From contig CAJJAQ010000020.1 in assembly GCA_905182095.1 (NCBI GenBank), positions 1 through 64,000 of the forward strand: 64,000 nt of DNA. The letters run 5' to 3'. The notes below the pieces were generated by a model. It ran no database searches and had not been told where the DNA came from. It saw nothing but the letters and a program-made list of their open reading frames with translations. The DNA is from an uncultured Pseudomonadales bacterium. Its GTDB lineage: Bacteria > Pseudomonadota > Gammaproteobacteria > Pseudomonadales > Azotimanducaceae. The translations under genes and the position numbers were made by a program. This document shows, piece after piece, positions 45,473 through 55,474 of this stretch; position 1 is the stretch's first letter; every line of letters starts with the position of its first letter.

Positions 45473-46027
45473 ATGCAAGAATTTCATGGTACGACCATTT
45501 TAAGCGTACGTAACGACAACCAAGTCTGCGTTGGCGGCGACGGCCAAGTGTCATTGGGCGATACCGTGATGAAAGGCAACGCCATTAAAGTGCGTAAACT
45601 CTATCAAGAACGCGTCATTGCTGGTTTTGCCGGCAGTACCGCTGACGCCTTTACGCTGTTTGAGCGCTTTGAAGCAGCGCTAGAAAAATATCACGGACAG
45701 CTTGCTCGAGCTGCCGTTGAATTAGCTAAAGAATGGCGCACAGATCGTGCTCTGCGCAAACTTGAAGCCATGCTCATTGTGGCTGACACCACAGCGACCT
45801 TGTTAATCAGTGGTAACGGCGACGTAATCGAACCCGAAGCTGGCATTTTGGCCATTGGTTCTGGCGGCAACTTCGCGCGGGCAGCGGCCATTGCCTTGGC
45901 TGAAAATACCCAACTGCCTCCAGCAGAGGTTGTAGAAAAAGCGTTGGGCATCGCTGGCGATATTTGTATTTATACCAACCACTCTTTCACCATCGAGACG
46001 CTTAGCATTAGCCAAGCTGCCGATTAA
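45473..46027 (+). CDS. hslV: ATP-dependent protease HslV (ClpQ) peptidase subunit
   Basis: Proteasome-like peptidase that works with HslU. The 184-residue protein is made with the propeptide MQEFHG; after its removal Thr7 would be the N-terminal nucleophile (TTILSVR). [23 protein letters not shown] and the Lys region of the active site are complete, as is the C-terminal [21 protein letters not shown]. The gene is twelve bases ahead of hslU, under a shared heat-shock-type promoter. Confidence 0.96.
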   Translation: MQEFHGTTILSVRNDNQVCVGGDGQVSLGDTVMKGNAIKVRKLYQERVIAGFAGSTADAFTLFERFEAALEKYHGQLARAAVELAKEWRTDRALRKLEAMLIVADTTATLLISGNGDVIEPEAGILAIGSGGNFARAAAIALAENTQLPPAEVVEKALGIAGDICIYTNHSFTIETLSISQAAD

Positions 46028-46038
46028 GGCCTGTAACT

Positions 46039-47376
46039 ATGAACAACCTGCAACAACTGACACCGGCCGAGATTGTCGATGAGCTTGATCGCCATATTAT
46101 TGGCCAAAGTGAGGCCAAGCGTGCTGTAGCCATTGCTCTACGCAATCGCTGGCGACGACTACAACTGACAGCAGACCTGCGCGATGAGGTCAGCCCGAAG
46201 AACATTTTGATGATTGGCCCCACCGGCGTGGGCAAAACCGAAATAGCTCGCCGTTTGGCCAAACTGGCCAATGCACCCTTTATTAAGATAGAGGCTACCA
46301 AGTTCACGGAAGTGGGCTATGTCGGGCGCGACGTGGAATCTATCATTCGCGACCTTATGGAAACTTCCATTAACATGTTGCGCGAGGAGCAGATGCAGGC
46401 GGTACAAACCTCTGCGGAGGATCGTGCCGAAGATCGCATTTTAGATATTTTGCTACCAGAGCCACGCAGTGAAGGCGAGGACAAGCCCGCCAGTGGTGAA
46501 TCTAGCACTAGGCAAATGTTCCGTAAAAAACTCCGTCAAGGCGAGTTGGACGACAAAGAAATTGATATAGATCTTGAGCAGGTGAACATTGGTGTAGAAA
46601 TCATGACCCCACCGGGCATGGAAGAAATGACCAGCCAATTGCAAAACATGTTCAGCAACATGGGTCAGGGCAAAAAAAGTAGCCAGCGCCTGACTATAAA
46701 GGAGGCTTTGAAGAAGGTCCGCGAGGAAGAAGCCGCCAAGCTGGTCAACGAAGACGAGATAAAGAGTCAGGCAGTAACTGCTGTGGAACAAACGGGCATC
46801 GTCTTTATTGATGAGCTAGATAAAGTGGCAAAACGCTCGGAGACCCCCGGGGCAGATGTGTCTAGAGAAGGCGTGCAAAGAGATCTACTGCCGTTGATTG
46901 AGGGCTGTACTGTCTCCACCAAATACGGCGTCATCAAAACCGACCATATTTTGTTTATTGCCTCTGGAGCATTTCATCTGGCCAAGCCTTCTGATCTGAT
47001 TCCAGAGTTACAAGGCAGATTGCCTATCAGGGTAGAGCTGAGCGCTTTAACCCCGGAAGATTTTGAACGCATACTGACTGAACCTAAGGCTAGCCTCACT
47101 GAGCAATACCAAGCGTTAATGGCCATAGAGGGCGTGGAGCTTGAGTTTGCTAAAGAAGGCATAGCGCGCATTGCCCAGCTCGCTTGGCAGGTTAACGAAG
47201 GCACCGAAAACATTGGCGCTCGCCGCCTGCACACGGTTTTGGAACGACTGCTGGAAGAACTTTCTTTTTCTGCCAACAACCTAGCGGATACTAAAATCAA
47301 CATTGACGAAGCTTATGTAAATGAGCATTTGGCTAATTTGGTCAGTAACACCGACCTATCCCGGTTTATTCTTTAG
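46039..47376 (+). CDS. hslU: ATP-dependent protease ATPase subunit HslU (ClpY)
   Basis: AAA+ unfoldase that feeds HslV. 445 residues with Walker [10 protein letters not shown] at 60-68, Walker B FIDELDK near 254-260, the pore segment GYVGRD at about 92-97, an intermediate I-domain (about 110-245), and sensor residues in [18 protein letters not shown]. The C terminus LSRFIL is the conserved tail that inserts into HslV to activate it. The next gene follows within ten bases, so the heat-shock operon may extend to it. Confidence 0.97.
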   Translation: MNNLQQLTPAEIVDELDRHIIGQSEAKRAVAIALRNRWRRLQLTADLRDEVSPKNILMIGPTGVGKTEIARRLAKLANAPFIKIEATKFTEVGYVGRDVESIIRDLMETSINMLREEQMQAVQTSAEDRAEDRILDILLPEPRSEGEDKPASGESSTRQMFRKKLRQGELDDKEIDIDLEQVNIGVEIMTPPGMEEMTSQLQNMFSNMGQGKKSSQRLTIKEALKKVREEEAAKLVNEDEIKSQAVTAVEQTGIVFIDELDKVAKRSETPGADVSREGVQRDLLPLIEGCTVSTKYGVIKTDHILFIASGAFHLAKPSDLIPELQGRLPIRVELSALTPEDFERILTEPKASLTEQYQALMAIEGVELEFAKEGIARIAQLAWQVNEGTENIGARRLHTVLERLLEELSFSANNLADTKINIDEAYVNEHLANLVSNTDLSRFIL

Positions 47377-47384
47377 AGGCTGTG

Positions 47385-47768
47385 ATGCAAGCACCAACAC
47401 ATATCACTTATCATAAAATTGCTCACGTACTAGAAATTCGCTGGGAGGATGTAACCTTTAATCTGCCCGCAGAGTTGTTGCGCGTTTACTCGCCCTCTGC
47501 TGAAGTGCGCGGGCACTCTAGTGAAGAACGAAAGTTACAAACTGGCAAAAAGAATGTCGGCATTAAGCAAATTGAAGCCGTCGGTAATTATGCGATTCGT
47601 ATTACCTTTGACGATGGTCACGACACCGGCATATTTGCTTGGTCTTATCTGCAAGAGATCGGCACCAACCAAGATACCTTTTGGCAAGATTACTTAACCG
47701 ACCTAAAGCAGGCCAATGCATCAAGATTACCAAATATACCGGTCAATCAATGGTCGCCAAAAAGCTGA
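47385..47768 (+). CDS. DUF971 / GBBH-like N-terminal domain protein
   Basis: A 127-residue single-domain protein of the DUF971 family, whose fold is the small N-terminal domain of gamma-butyrobetaine hydroxylase. It contains EIRWEDVTFNLPAELLRVYSPSAEVRGH and VGNYAIRITFDDGHDTGIFAWSYL, the family core. Some members bind iron-sulfur or zinc, but no ligand set is clear here. Start chosen at the ATG at 47385 with AGAGG five bases upstream; a GTG precedes it directly. The position after hslU is conserved in Pseudomonas-type genomes. Confidence 0.88.
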   Translation: MQAPTHITYHKIAHVLEIRWEDVTFNLPAELLRVYSPSAEVRGHSSEERKLQTGKKNVGIKQIEAVGNYAIRITFDDGHDTGIFAWSYLQEIGTNQDTFWQDYLTDLKQANASRLPNIPVNQWSPKS

Positions 47769-47876
47769 CCGTTACGTATGGTCTGCTGACCCTAGTGATG
47801 ATACGGGCTAACTGGTTCTGAAAAAGTCCTTAAACAGAATCGAAAAGTGTTAAACAAACAAAGATAAAGCCAGCAT

Positions 47877-48662
47877 ATGTCTGATGTAAAAGAGAGCCCA
47901 GAAGTAACAAACCACGCTGAAGAAGTTAACTTCGGTTATCAAAAGGTTTCTCCCGCAGAGAAAACCAAGCGCGTGGGCGAGGTGTTTAAAGCCGTCGCAG
48001 ACCGTTACGACGTTATGAACGATCTTATGTCCTTTGGCACCCACCGCATTTTCAAGCGCATGGTGCTACAAATGTCAGGCGCTCGAGCAGGCCATAACAT
48101 ATTGGACTTGGCCGGCGGCACCGGTGACATGGCGGCTTTGTTTGCACCAGTTGTCGGTGAAACTGGGCGGGTGATATTAACCGACCTCAACGAGCCGATG
48201 ATGCGCGTGGGTCGTAACAGGCTTATTGATGAAGGCCTCTCTCAAGTGCAATTTTGTCGCGCCCCTGCAGAAGCATTGCCCTTTGCAGACAACACCTTCA
48301 ATTGTGCTTGTATCAGCTTTGGTATTAGAAACTTCACTGACAAAGACCAAGCGTTGAGCGAATTACTACGCGTACTCAAACCGGGCGCGCCGCTATTGGT
48401 ATTAGAGTTTTCCAAACCAGAAGGTCCGCTATTAGAATCTGCTTACAAAGTTTTTCAAACTCTTTGGCCGCCGGTTGGCAAATTTTTTGTCGGCGATGCC
48501 CAGCCCTATCAATACTTAGTAGATTCAATTCGCGTACACCCAGACCAAAAAGCATTGAAGCAAATGTTTGAAGATGCCGGGTTTGAAGAAGCCCAATACC
48601 ACAACTTAGTAGGCGGCGTGGCGGCAATCCACCGCGGCGTTAAACCTTTGGCTGCTGACTAA
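47877..48662 (+). CDS. ubiE: ubiquinone/menaquinone C-methyltransferase UbiE
   Basis: SAM-dependent methyltransferase that puts the ring C-methyl group on ubiquinone precursors. 261 residues; the SAM site is ILDLAGGTGDMAALFA (75-90) and the LTDLNEPMMRVGR segment. The family signatures YDVMNDLMSFGTHRIFKRM and FGIRNFTDKDQALSELLRVLKPGG-like are present (here LKPGAPLLVLEFSKPE). First gene of the ubiE-ubiJ-ubiB set; ubiJ starts nine bases after it. Confidence 0.96.
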   Translation: MSDVKESPEVTNHAEEVNFGYQKVSPAEKTKRVGEVFKAVADRYDVMNDLMSFGTHRIFKRMVLQMSGARAGHNILDLAGGTGDMAALFAPVVGETGRVILTDLNEPMMRVGRNRLIDEGLSQVQFCRAPAEALPFADNTFNCACISFGIRNFTDKDQALSELLRVLKPGAPLLVLEFSKPEGPLLESAYKVFQTLWPPVGKFFVGDAQPYQYLVDSIRVHPDQKALKQMFEDAGFEEAQYHNLVGGVAAIHRGVKPLAAD

Positions 48663-48671
48663 ATTATTAAC

Positions 48672-49298
48672 ATGGCTTTTCCAAGCAGCGACATCCTCGA
48701 CAAATTTTTGGCAGATTTTGTCAATGCTATCTGCCGCCAAGCGGCTGATTTAGACCCCGGTCTGCAAAGAAAGATGGCGCCCATCGCAGGGCAAGTCATT
48801 GAGATTAGATGCACAAACCCAGAAAAAATTTGGCACCTAACCTTGGGTGAAAAAAGCATTGAACTGCATAACGGCCCGGCGACTAGTCCAAACGTAGCCA
48901 TCCAAGGCAGCGCGCCAGCTTTGTTCAAAGCTATGGGCGGCAGCTCTTCCGAAATTCAGATTGATGGCGACGAAACGCTGCTGTTAGAAGTGAGCGAGCT
49001 GGTAAAAAACTTCTACCCGGATTTGGTCACGCCGTTGGCAGCGGTGCTAGGAGACAAACCAGCAAACAAAGTGGCCGCGGCTTTTGAGATGGGCTTTGCA
49101 GCCCTCTCTAGCTTTGCCTCGGGCCTGGGTGAAGATATTGCACATAATGCCAGCGCCAAAATAGTTGAGCGGTTCACCACCACGGAAGCGTTCGCTCACC
49201 ACCTTGCAGAACTAGACGCGCTGCGCTTACGTGTAGATCGATTAAGTGCAAAAATTTCTCAGCAAGAACGCAGTGCAACGGACAACTCCAACCAATGA
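48672..49298 (+). CDS. ubiJ: ubiquinone biosynthesis accessory factor UbiJ
   Basis: Lipid-binding SCP2-domain protein that scaffolds the soluble Ubi complex. 208 residues: the SCP2-like domain spans about 25-110 (VIEIRCTNPEKIWHLTLGEKSIELH ... DGDETLLLEVSELV) and the C-terminal part is helical, ending in a coiled coil (LDALRLRVDRLSAKISQQE). It overlaps ubiB by four bases (ATGA) and sits between ubiE and ubiB, its standard place. Confidence 0.92.
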   Translation: MAFPSSDILDKFLADFVNAICRQAADLDPGLQRKMAPIAGQVIEIRCTNPEKIWHLTLGEKSIELHNGPATSPNVAIQGSAPALFKAMGGSSSEIQIDGDETLLLEVSELVKNFYPDLVTPLAAVLGDKPANKVAAAFEMGFAALSSFASGLGEDIAHNASAKIVERFTTTEAFAHHLAELDALRLRVDRLSAKISQQERSATDNSNQ

Positions 49299-50914
49299 CC
49301 CGTGAGGATTGGCTACAACTGCTAAAACTTGTCGGCACTTGCTTGGGCAACCGACTGCACCATTTTATACCGGCCAAAGCTATTCCTAGCCGACCTCTAC
49401 GTTGGGCAGTCATCTGTCTGCAAACCATTCTGCCCCTCGGCAAAAAGCCACTGGGTTTGCGCCTACTGCATACCCTGGAACAGATGGGTCCGGTATATAT
49501 CAAGATCGGCCAATTGCTTTCTACCCGGCCAGACATTCTTGGACTGGAAGTTTGCCAAGCGCTGGCTAAGCTCCAAGACAAAGTAGACCCCATAAAGAAT
49601 CTTGATATTCAGGCCGAGGTAGAAAAATCTATTGGTCAAACTGATGCTTTCCACTCTATTGACCCTCGGCCCATTGCTAGCGCCTCAATCGCCCAAGTTC
49701 ACCAAGCAAAACTGCAAGACGGCAGTGCCGTAGTCATAAAAATTGTGCGGCCTGGTATTGAAGCGACGATCAATGCAGATATGTCGTTACTCATCCACAT
49801 AGCCAAACATTTAGACAGTCGTTTCGCAATGGTTCGGCGCATACACTTGCCGCGCATCATGCAAGATCACCTAGAAACTTTGTTGCTTGAACTTAATATG
49901 TTCAGCGAAGCGCGCAACCAAATTCAGCTGCGACGCAACTTTGCAGGTTCGCCGCTGCTTTATGTGCCTCGGCTTTACGCTCAGTTCACCAGGCACAACA
50001 TGTTAGTAATGGAGCAAATATTTGCACCCTCCATTGGCAACATGACCGCGCTGAAAGACGCCAACATAGACATGCGAGTGCTCGCCCACAAAGGTGTGGA
50101 AACTTTTTTCACTCAGGTTTTTGAGCACAACTTTTTTCATGCTGACATGCATCCGGGCAATGTTCTAATCGACATATCCGATCCCAGCGACCCTATGTAT
50201 GTGGCCCTGGACTGCGCAATTATTGGCACGCTAACTAACGAGGATAAGTTTTATCTGGCGCAAAATATCCTGGCCTTTTTCCACCGCGACTATCGCAAGG
50301 TAGTAGACCTGCATATTCGCTCTGGCTGGGTACCTATCACCACAGACCCCGATGCTTTTGAAGCAGTCATAGAAGCCGTTTGTGAACCCATTTTTGCCAA
50401 GCCGCTAAGCGAAATATCTTTTGGTCCGTTTATGGGCGAGCTTTTAGAAACCGCAGGCCAGTTTGAAATGGAGATACAACCTCAACTGGTGTTGCTACAA
50501 AAAACCCTCCTCTATATAGAAGGTGTAGGTAGGCAACTCTATCCAGAGCTGGATCTTTGGGAAACCGCCGCGCCCTTTATGCAGCGCTGGGCGCAACGCA
50601 ACCTGGGTCCATTGGCCGTAATCACAGAGCTGGCGGAACAAGGACCAAGACTGCTTTCTGAGTTACACCGCTTACCGCAACTACTCAAGGATGACGGGCA
50701 GATGGCACTGCGCCTAGAACTTGCCAAGCAGCACAGTGAAATACGTCAGTTACAAGAGCAACTAGAGCAGATGCAACGCAAAAGACGGCGTCTGTTTTGG
50801 CTTGTGGGAATAATCCTCACGGGCACCTTAATATTGGTATTGAACCTAGACCACTCAACGACAGGCGCGTCTGGCCTAGGGTCCCTACTACCACTTACCT
50901 TTGGCACTGAATAA
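49295..50914 (+). CDS. ubiB: ubiquinone biosynthesis kinase-like protein UbiB
   Basis: Atypical ABC1/ADCK-type kinase needed for ubiquinone synthesis, 539 residues. The KxGQ motif is YIKIGQLLSTRPD (KIGQ at 70-73), the Ala-rich loop is in IASASIAQVHQA, the ATP lysine in VVIKIVRPG, and the catalytic segment FFHADMHPGNVLID is intact. The C terminus ends in one membrane helix (about 500-522, LFWLVGIILTGTLILVLNL). In Pseudomonas hisI lies between ubiB and hisE; here about 100 non-coding bases separate them. Confidence 0.95.
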   Translation: MTREDWLQLLKLVGTCLGNRLHHFIPAKAIPSRPLRWAVICLQTILPLGKKPLGLRLLHTLEQMGPVYIKIGQLLSTRPDILGLEVCQALAKLQDKVDPIKNLDIQAEVEKSIGQTDAFHSIDPRPIASASIAQVHQAKLQDGSAVVIKIVRPGIEATINADMSLLIHIAKHLDSRFAMVRRIHLPRIMQDHLETLLLELNMFSEARNQIQLRRNFAGSPLLYVPRLYAQFTRHNMLVMEQIFAPSIGNMTALKDANIDMRVLAHKGVETFFTQVFEHNFFHADMHPGNVLIDISDPSDPMYVALDCAIIGTLTNEDKFYLAQNILAFFHRDYRKVVDLHIRSGWVPITTDPDAFEAVIEAVCEPIFAKPLSEISFGPFMGELLETAGQFEMEIQPQLVLLQKTLLYIEGVGRQLYPELDLWETAAPFMQRWAQRNLGPLAVITELAEQGPRLLSELHRLPQLLKDDGQMALRLELAKQHSEIRQLQEQLEQMQRKRRRLFWLVGIILTGTLILVLNLDHSTTGASGLGSLLPLTFGTE

Positions 50915-51022
50915 TTTCGAGTTGTACCTGCGTATGCTTGCGGCAGCAGGATCAATGGTAATTAAAAGCCCTATCCTTCGACACACGCCCGAGTAATAAT
51001 GCCCCGTCAATGAGGGAATCAG

Positions 51023-51349
51023 ATGCACATACTAAATGACTTAACTGAAGTTCTTGCGGACCGAAAAAACCAGAACGCCGATGAATCTTATGTTGCGTCG
51101 CTACACCAAGCTGGACTCAACAAGATATTAGAGAAGATTGGCGAAGAAGCCACTGAAGTCATTATTGCGGCGAAAGATGCTGAAGCGAATCCCGGGCAGA
51201 AAGACGAAGTAATCAAAGAAGTAGCAGACCTGTGGTTTCACTCAATGGTGATGCTCAGTAATTTGGATCTCACCGCTCAAGATGTGCTCAACGAGTTAGC
51301 CGAAAGATTTGGTATTGGCGGTATTGAAGAGAAAGCAGGCCGCGAATAG
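51023..51349 (+). CDS. hisE: phosphoribosyl-ATP pyrophosphatase
   Basis: Second step of histidine synthesis, hydrolysing phosphoribosyl-ATP to the AMP form. The 108-residue all-helical MazG-like protein has the metal-binding [15 protein letters not shown] (about 39-53) and [18 protein letters not shown] (about 72-89). No hisI gene (cyclohydrolase) stands before it, and it is not fused to one. hisI must be elsewhere in the genome, or missing; the window cannot tell. Confidence 0.95.
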   Translation: MHILNDLTEVLADRKNQNADESYVASLHQAGLNKILEKIGEEATEVIIAAKDAEANPGQKDEVIKEVADLWFHSMVMLSNLDLTAQDVLNELAERFGIGGIEEKAGRE

Positions 51350-51439
51350 TCTCGATTTACTGAGAGCATTTGCAAAAAATCTCATTATAGAAAGCATCGA
51401 CTTTTACAATTTACAGAATTTAGCGAACGGAGTAAGAAA

Positions 51440-51676
51440 ATGTTTGGATTAGGAATGACTGAACTGCTGGTGATCTTGGCTATCGTTCTATTGGTATTTG
51501 GACCTAAGCGCCTAAAGAGCATTGGTTCTGATTTAGGCAGCGCCATTAAGGGCTTTAGAAGCGCCGTGTCTGAGGAAGATAAAGCCGAGGACAAAGATCC
51601 CCAAGCTAAGGTTATCGACGGTGAGCCTCAAACCACCCAGACCGCCGCTGCCAAAGAAGAACACAAAACTCAGTAA
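51440..51676 (+). CDS. tatA: Sec-independent translocase component TatA
   Basis: Pore-forming subunit of the twin-arginine export system. 78 residues with an N-terminal membrane helix ([15 protein letters not shown], about 8-22), the [23 protein letters not shown] hinge and amphipathic helix, and an acidic tail. It begins the tatABC operon. This export system would carry the twin-arginine-signalled IorB-type enzyme found elsewhere in the window. Confidence 0.95.
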   Translation: MFGLGMTELLVILAIVLLVFGPKRLKSIGSDLGSAIKGFRSAVSEEDKAEDKDPQAKVIDGEPQTTQTAAAKEEHKTQ

Positions 51677-51729
51677 GCTGGGTTAGAGCATGTACCTCTT
51701 GCGGCCCTTTCTAATGGCGTCATTGCAAA

Positions 51730-52242
51730 ATGTTTGATGGCATAAGCACTATTGAAACTATGGTCATCATTGTGGTGATCTTATTGGTCATTGGGCCAGA
51801 GCGCCTGCCTGAAACATTGCGCACATTAGGCTTGTGGGTGGGACGACTGCAACGGTCTTTTACCAGTGTAAAAACGGAAATAGAAAAAGAAATTGATATG
51901 GACGGTATCCGTCGCCAACTGCATAACGAAGCGGTGATGGAAGAGATGCGAAGAATAGAGGAAGAAGTTAAATCTGGTACCGACGTGCTCAGCCAACAGA
52001 CCGCAGTGGATGCTAATAGCATCATGTCTGATAGCACTGGCAGCGCAGAAGAAGACGCCACAGGTTCGAACAACGCCGAACAGTCCGTCGACTCATCAGT
52101 GGTATCACAGCCAGATGTAACAGCAACTAATCCGACCGAAGATCAAGCAGAGCACGCAAGCACACCACCACGCACCGATGCCGAAGTTGAAGCTGCCTAC
52201 CTACGTAAGCAAGCCTCGCTGAACGAAGACAAGACTAACTAG
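51730..52242 (+). CDS. tatB: Sec-independent translocase component TatB
   Basis: Twin-arginine signal receptor subunit. 170 residues: an N-terminal helix with the conserved Glu and Pro (ISTIETMVIIVVILLVIGPERLPETLRTLG), then a long amphipathic and coiled-coil helix (about 28-80), and a disordered acidic tail rich in Thr, Ser and Asp. It lies 53 bases after tatA, and tatC begins two bases after its stop. Confidence 0.94.
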   Translation: MFDGISTIETMVIIVVILLVIGPERLPETLRTLGLWVGRLQRSFTSVKTEIEKEIDMDGIRRQLHNEAVMEEMRRIEEEVKSGTDVLSQQTAVDANSIMSDSTGSAEEDATGSNNAEQSVDSSVVSQPDVTATNPTEDQAEHASTPPRTDAEVEAAYLRKQASLNEDKTN

Positions 52243-52243
52243 C

Positions 52244-53029
52244 GTGAGCGAAGACAAACAAATTAACCCTGACGCAGCGGTGGACGACCACGAGCAGCCA
52301 TTCCTAGATCATTTAATAGAACTGCGCACCCGCATTCTGCGCAGTTTTGCCTTAGTGGCTCTGCTATTCATACCCATTTATTACTACAGTACGCCGCTGT
52401 TTGAATGGATTGCGGCGCCACTTATTGCCGTACTGCCTGAAGGTACCAAGATGGTTGCTATTCAGGTTGCATCGCCCTTTATTGTGCCGTTTAAACTTTC
52501 TGCCTACTGCGCCTTATTTATTGGCATTCCTTTTCTACTGCATCAGCTATGGGGCTTTATTGCACCCGGACTGTATAGCCACGAAAAGAAATTTGCCTAC
52601 CCACTGCTGTTCTCAAGCATTCTGCTGTTTTATTGCGGTATTTCTTTTGCCTACTACTTAGTGTTTCCGTTGGTGTTTGAATTCTTCTTCAACATCGCGC
52701 CTAACGTGGCTGAAGTGATGCCAGATATTACCTATTACCTAGACTTCATAATGAAGATGTTCCTAGCATTTGGCCTAGCTTTTGAGATTCCGGTAGCGAC
52801 ATTTTTGTTGGCTTGGACGGGTATTTCTACAGCCGACAAAATGGCTCGCAAAAGACCCTATGTGATTATTGGCTGCTTTATTGTGGGCATGCTTATGACA
52901 CCACCGGACGTGGTGTCCCAGTTGTTACTGGCAATACCCTCTTGGCTGTTGTTTGAGTTTGGCGTAATTATGGCAAGGTTTGTAGAAAAGAAAGACACTG
53001 AGGAAGAACCGGACAAGCCAAGCCTCTAA
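52244..53029 (+). CDS. tatC: Sec-independent translocase component TatC
   Basis: Core membrane subunit that binds the twin-arginine signal. 261 residues with six membrane helices, an N-terminal acidic region, HLIELRTRILRSFALVAL near 25-42 and the conserved FYCGISFAYYLVFPLVFEFF (about 126-145). It begins with GTG directly after the tatB stop, so translation is coupled. It is the last gene of the plus-strand run; dtd and typA converge from the other side, and I see no clear terminator between. Confidence 0.95.
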   Translation: MSEDKQINPDAAVDDHEQPFLDHLIELRTRILRSFALVALLFIPIYYYSTPLFEWIAAPLIAVLPEGTKMVAIQVASPFIVPFKLSAYCALFIGIPFLLHQLWGFIAPGLYSHEKKFAYPLLFSSILLFYCGISFAYYLVFPLVFEFFFNIAPNVAEVMPDITYYLDFIMKMFLAFGLAFEIPVATFLLAWTGISTADKMARKRPYVIIGCFIVGMLMTPPDVVSQLLLAIPSWLLFEFGVIMARFVEKKDTEEEPDKPSL

Positions 53030-53100
53030 CCTCAAATAAGCGCATAAATCTTAAACACGCCACAAGACCGACGGCTGAATTTGTTTCTGTCGTTACGCTT

Positions 53101-53580
53101 TTATCTTTCCAGAATCAACGTCATTGGCCCTTCATTGGTTGAGCTCACCTGCATATCTGCCCCAAAGCGCCCTGTTTGAACATGTACCCTAGCCGCCAGT
53201 TTGGCCACAAAGTATTGGTACAATTCATTAGCCAGTATTGGCTCAGCAGCACCTGAAAAGGAAGGTCGTCGACCCTTGGCGACATCGGCAAAAAGCGTAA
53301 ATTGCGAAACCACCAATGCCTCACCATTACATTCTTCTAGGCCGCGTTGCATAGTTGTAGGAGAGATAGTTGTAGGAGAAATAGCTGTAGGGGAAATAGT
53401 GTCTTCAGGGTTTGGAAATATCCGCAGGGCGAGAATTTTTTCCACCAGCCAGTCGGCTTTAGCCCTATCATCATCCGGGGCGACACCCAGCAGCAGTAAT
53501 ACGCCAGTTTTGATTTCGCCGACTACACTGCCATCAATCTGCACTTCAGCAGAGCTCACTCGCTGCAACACTACTTTCAT
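53101..53580 (-). CDS. dtd: D-aminoacyl-tRNA deacylase with a tandem-repeat insert
   Basis: Removes D-amino acids wrongly attached to tRNA. 159 residues against about 145 for most family members. The N-terminal MKVVLQRVSSAEVQIDG, the SQFTLFADVAKGRRPSFSG active region (92-110) and the C-terminal TNEGPMTLILE with the Gly-Pro motif are intact. The extra length comes from about residues 62-76, where ISPTA/ISPTT units are repeated three times in a loop before the SQFTL strand. The insert keeps the frame, so the gene should be functional. It is followed, with a terminator between, by typA on the same strand upstream. Confidence 0.93.
   Translation of the reverse strand: MKVVLQRVSSAEVQIDGSVVGEIKTGVLLLLGVAPDDDRAKADWLVEKILALRIFPNPEDTISPTAISPTTISPTTMQRGLEECNGEALVVSQFTLFADVAKGRRPSFSGAAEPILANELYQYFVAKLAARVHVQTGRFGADMQVSSTNEGPMTLILER
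53351..53395 (-). repeat. 15-bp tandem repeat inside dtd
   Basis: Three near-identical copies of ATAGTTGTAGGAGAA (plus strand) encode five-residue ISPTT units in a surface loop of the deacylase. The period keeps the frame. Confidence 0.9.
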
Positions 53581-53635
53581 GGGCTACCACACACTTACTG
53601 TTATAGCGCTCGGGCCAACTGCTGCCTATTCTAGA

Positions 53636-53668
53636 ATAAGCCAAGAAACCTAACGTCTCTTGGCTTAT
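53636..53668 (-). terminator. terminator hairpin after typA
   Basis: ATAAGCCAAGA and TCTTGGCTTAT form an 11-base perfect stem with an 11-base loop, seven bases past the typA stop; on the minus strand a TTCT run follows. It separates typA from dtd downstream. Confidence 0.75.
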
Positions 53669-53674
53669 ATTTCT

Positions 53675-55474
53675 CTAGGCGCGCTTACGCTCGTTTTCTT
53701 TCAGCAAAGTTTTGCGCACGCGAATATTCTCCGGCGTTACTTCTACCAACTCATCGTCATCGATAAATTCTAGCGCTTGCTCTAGGGTGAAATCTAACGC
53801 TGTGGTCAAAACAATATTCTCATCGGTTCCTGAAGCTCGCACGTTAGTTTGCTTCTTTTCCTTCAGAGGATTTACTGTTAAGTCGTTTGCACGTACGTGA
53901 ATACCTACAACCATACCTTCGTAGACCATTTGATTTGGTCGAACCATCATGCGGCCACGGTTTTGCAAGTTAAACAAAGCAAAGCCAACTGCCTTGCCCT
54001 GAGCGTTTGCAATCAATACACCGTTCTTACGTGAACCTACGTCGTCGGCAGTCCGCGGACCGAAGCCATCCGAGGCAAAGGACATAATGCCTGTACCTGA
54101 TGTTTGCGATAAGAATATTGGGCGATAACCCATAATACCTCTGCTTGGGATGCGGAACTGCAAGCGTACTCGACCCTTGCCGTCTGGCTGCATTTCTTGC
54201 AACTCGCCACGACGATCACCCAAAGATTCCATCACTTTACCCTGATGCGTATCTTCGATATCGATGGTCAAAGTTTCATAAGGCTCATGAATAACACCGT
54301 CTATCTCGCGATAGATAACCTGAGGCCTAGATACAGCCAATTCAAAGCCTTCACGGCGCATGGTTTCAATAAGTACAGAAAGGTGTAATTCACCACGACC
54401 AGAAACCATAAATCTATCTGGATCTGCGGTGTCTTCAATCACTAGAGCCACGTTATGCGAAGACTCTGTATACAAGCGTTCGCGGATCTGGCGACTGGTA
54501 ACATACTTACCTTCCTTACCAGAAAGAGGCGAATTGTTTACGCAGAACATCATAGATAGCGTTGGCTCATCAACGGTAAGAGGCTCCATCGCGTCTACTT
54601 GATCAGGTGAGCACAACGTATCCGAGATATTAATCTTGTCTACGCCGGTCAAACAGATAATGTCCCCTGCCGTAGCAGTAGGCGAATCAATACGCTCTAG
54701 ACCATGGTGACGATAAATATTCACCACCTTGCCTTTACGCTCTTTGCCGTCTCGATCAACCGCAATGATTTGTTGGTTGCGCGCTAGTTGGCCGCGCGAG
54801 ATTTTGCCAATACCGATTACGCCCTCATAGGTGGAATAGTCCAAAGAGCTGATTTGCATTTGAAATGGGCCGGTTTCATCCACTTCTGGTGGCGGCACTT
54901 GGTCGACCAACATGTCCAACAACGGGGTCATATCATCGGCTACTGAATCTAACTCTAAGCCAGCTACACCGTTGATCGCAGAAGCATAGATAATGGAGAA
55001 ATCTAGCTGTTCGTCGGTACCGCCCAAATTATCGAACAGTTCAAAAACTTCATCGATTACTCGGTAAGGTTCGCTGCCTGGACGGTCAATCTTATTTACC
55101 ACAACAATTGGCTTAAGGCCGTATGCAAAAGCTTTTTGTGTGACAAAACGCGTTTGCGGCATTGGGCCATCGACGGCGTCGACAAGCAGTAGTACTGCGT
55201 CAACCATAGACAGGATGCGCTCTACCTCACCACCGAAGTCGGCGTGTCCTGGGGTATCAACAATATTAATTTGGGTGTCGCGATATTGAATCGCTGTGTT
55301 CTTGGCCAGAATAGTGATGCCACGTTCTTTCTCAAGATCGTTGCTGTCCATTACACGTTCCGCCGAGTTAGCGGAGATCATACCGGTCTGTTGAAGCAGG
55401 CAATCAACCAGGGTTGTTTTACCATGGTCGACGTGGGCAATTATGGCGACGTTGCGTACGTTAGGATTTGGCAC
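53675..55474 (-). CDS. typA: ribosome-associated GTPase TypA/BipA
   Basis: Translational GTPase that acts on the ribosome under cold or stress. 599 residues from a GTG. G1 is HVDHGKT at 14-20, G3 [12 protein letters not shown] near 73-84, and G4 VNKIDRPG. The EF-G-like domains III and V are followed by the BipA-specific C-terminal domain ([36 protein letters not shown]). In Pseudomonas thiI lies between typA and glnA; here it is a non-coding gap. Confidence 0.97.
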   Translation of the reverse strand: MPNPNVRNVAIIAHVDHGKTTLVDCLLQQTGMISANSAERVMDSNDLEKERGITILAKNTAIQYRDTQINIVDTPGHADFGGEVERILSMVDAVLLLVDAVDGPMPQTRFVTQKAFAYGLKPIVVVNKIDRPGSEPYRVIDEVFELFDNLGGTDEQLDFSIIYASAINGVAGLELDSVADDMTPLLDMLVDQVPPPEVDETGPFQMQISSLDYSTYEGVIGIGKISRGQLARNQQIIAVDRDGKERKGKVVNIYRHHGLERIDSPTATAGDIICLTGVDKINISDTLCSPDQVDAMEPLTVDEPTLSMMFCVNNSPLSGKEGKYVTSRQIRERLYTESSHNVALVIEDTADPDRFMVSGRGELHLSVLIETMRREGFELAVSRPQVIYREIDGVIHEPYETLTIDIEDTHQGKVMESLGDRRGELQEMQPDGKGRVRLQFRIPSRGIMGYRPIFLSQTSGTGIMSFASDGFGPRTADDVGSRKNGVLIANAQGKAVGFALFNLQNRGRMMVRPNQMVYEGMVVGIHVRANDLTVNPLKEKKQTNVRASGTDENIVLTTALDFTLEQALEFIDDDELVEVTPENIRVRKTLLKENERKRA

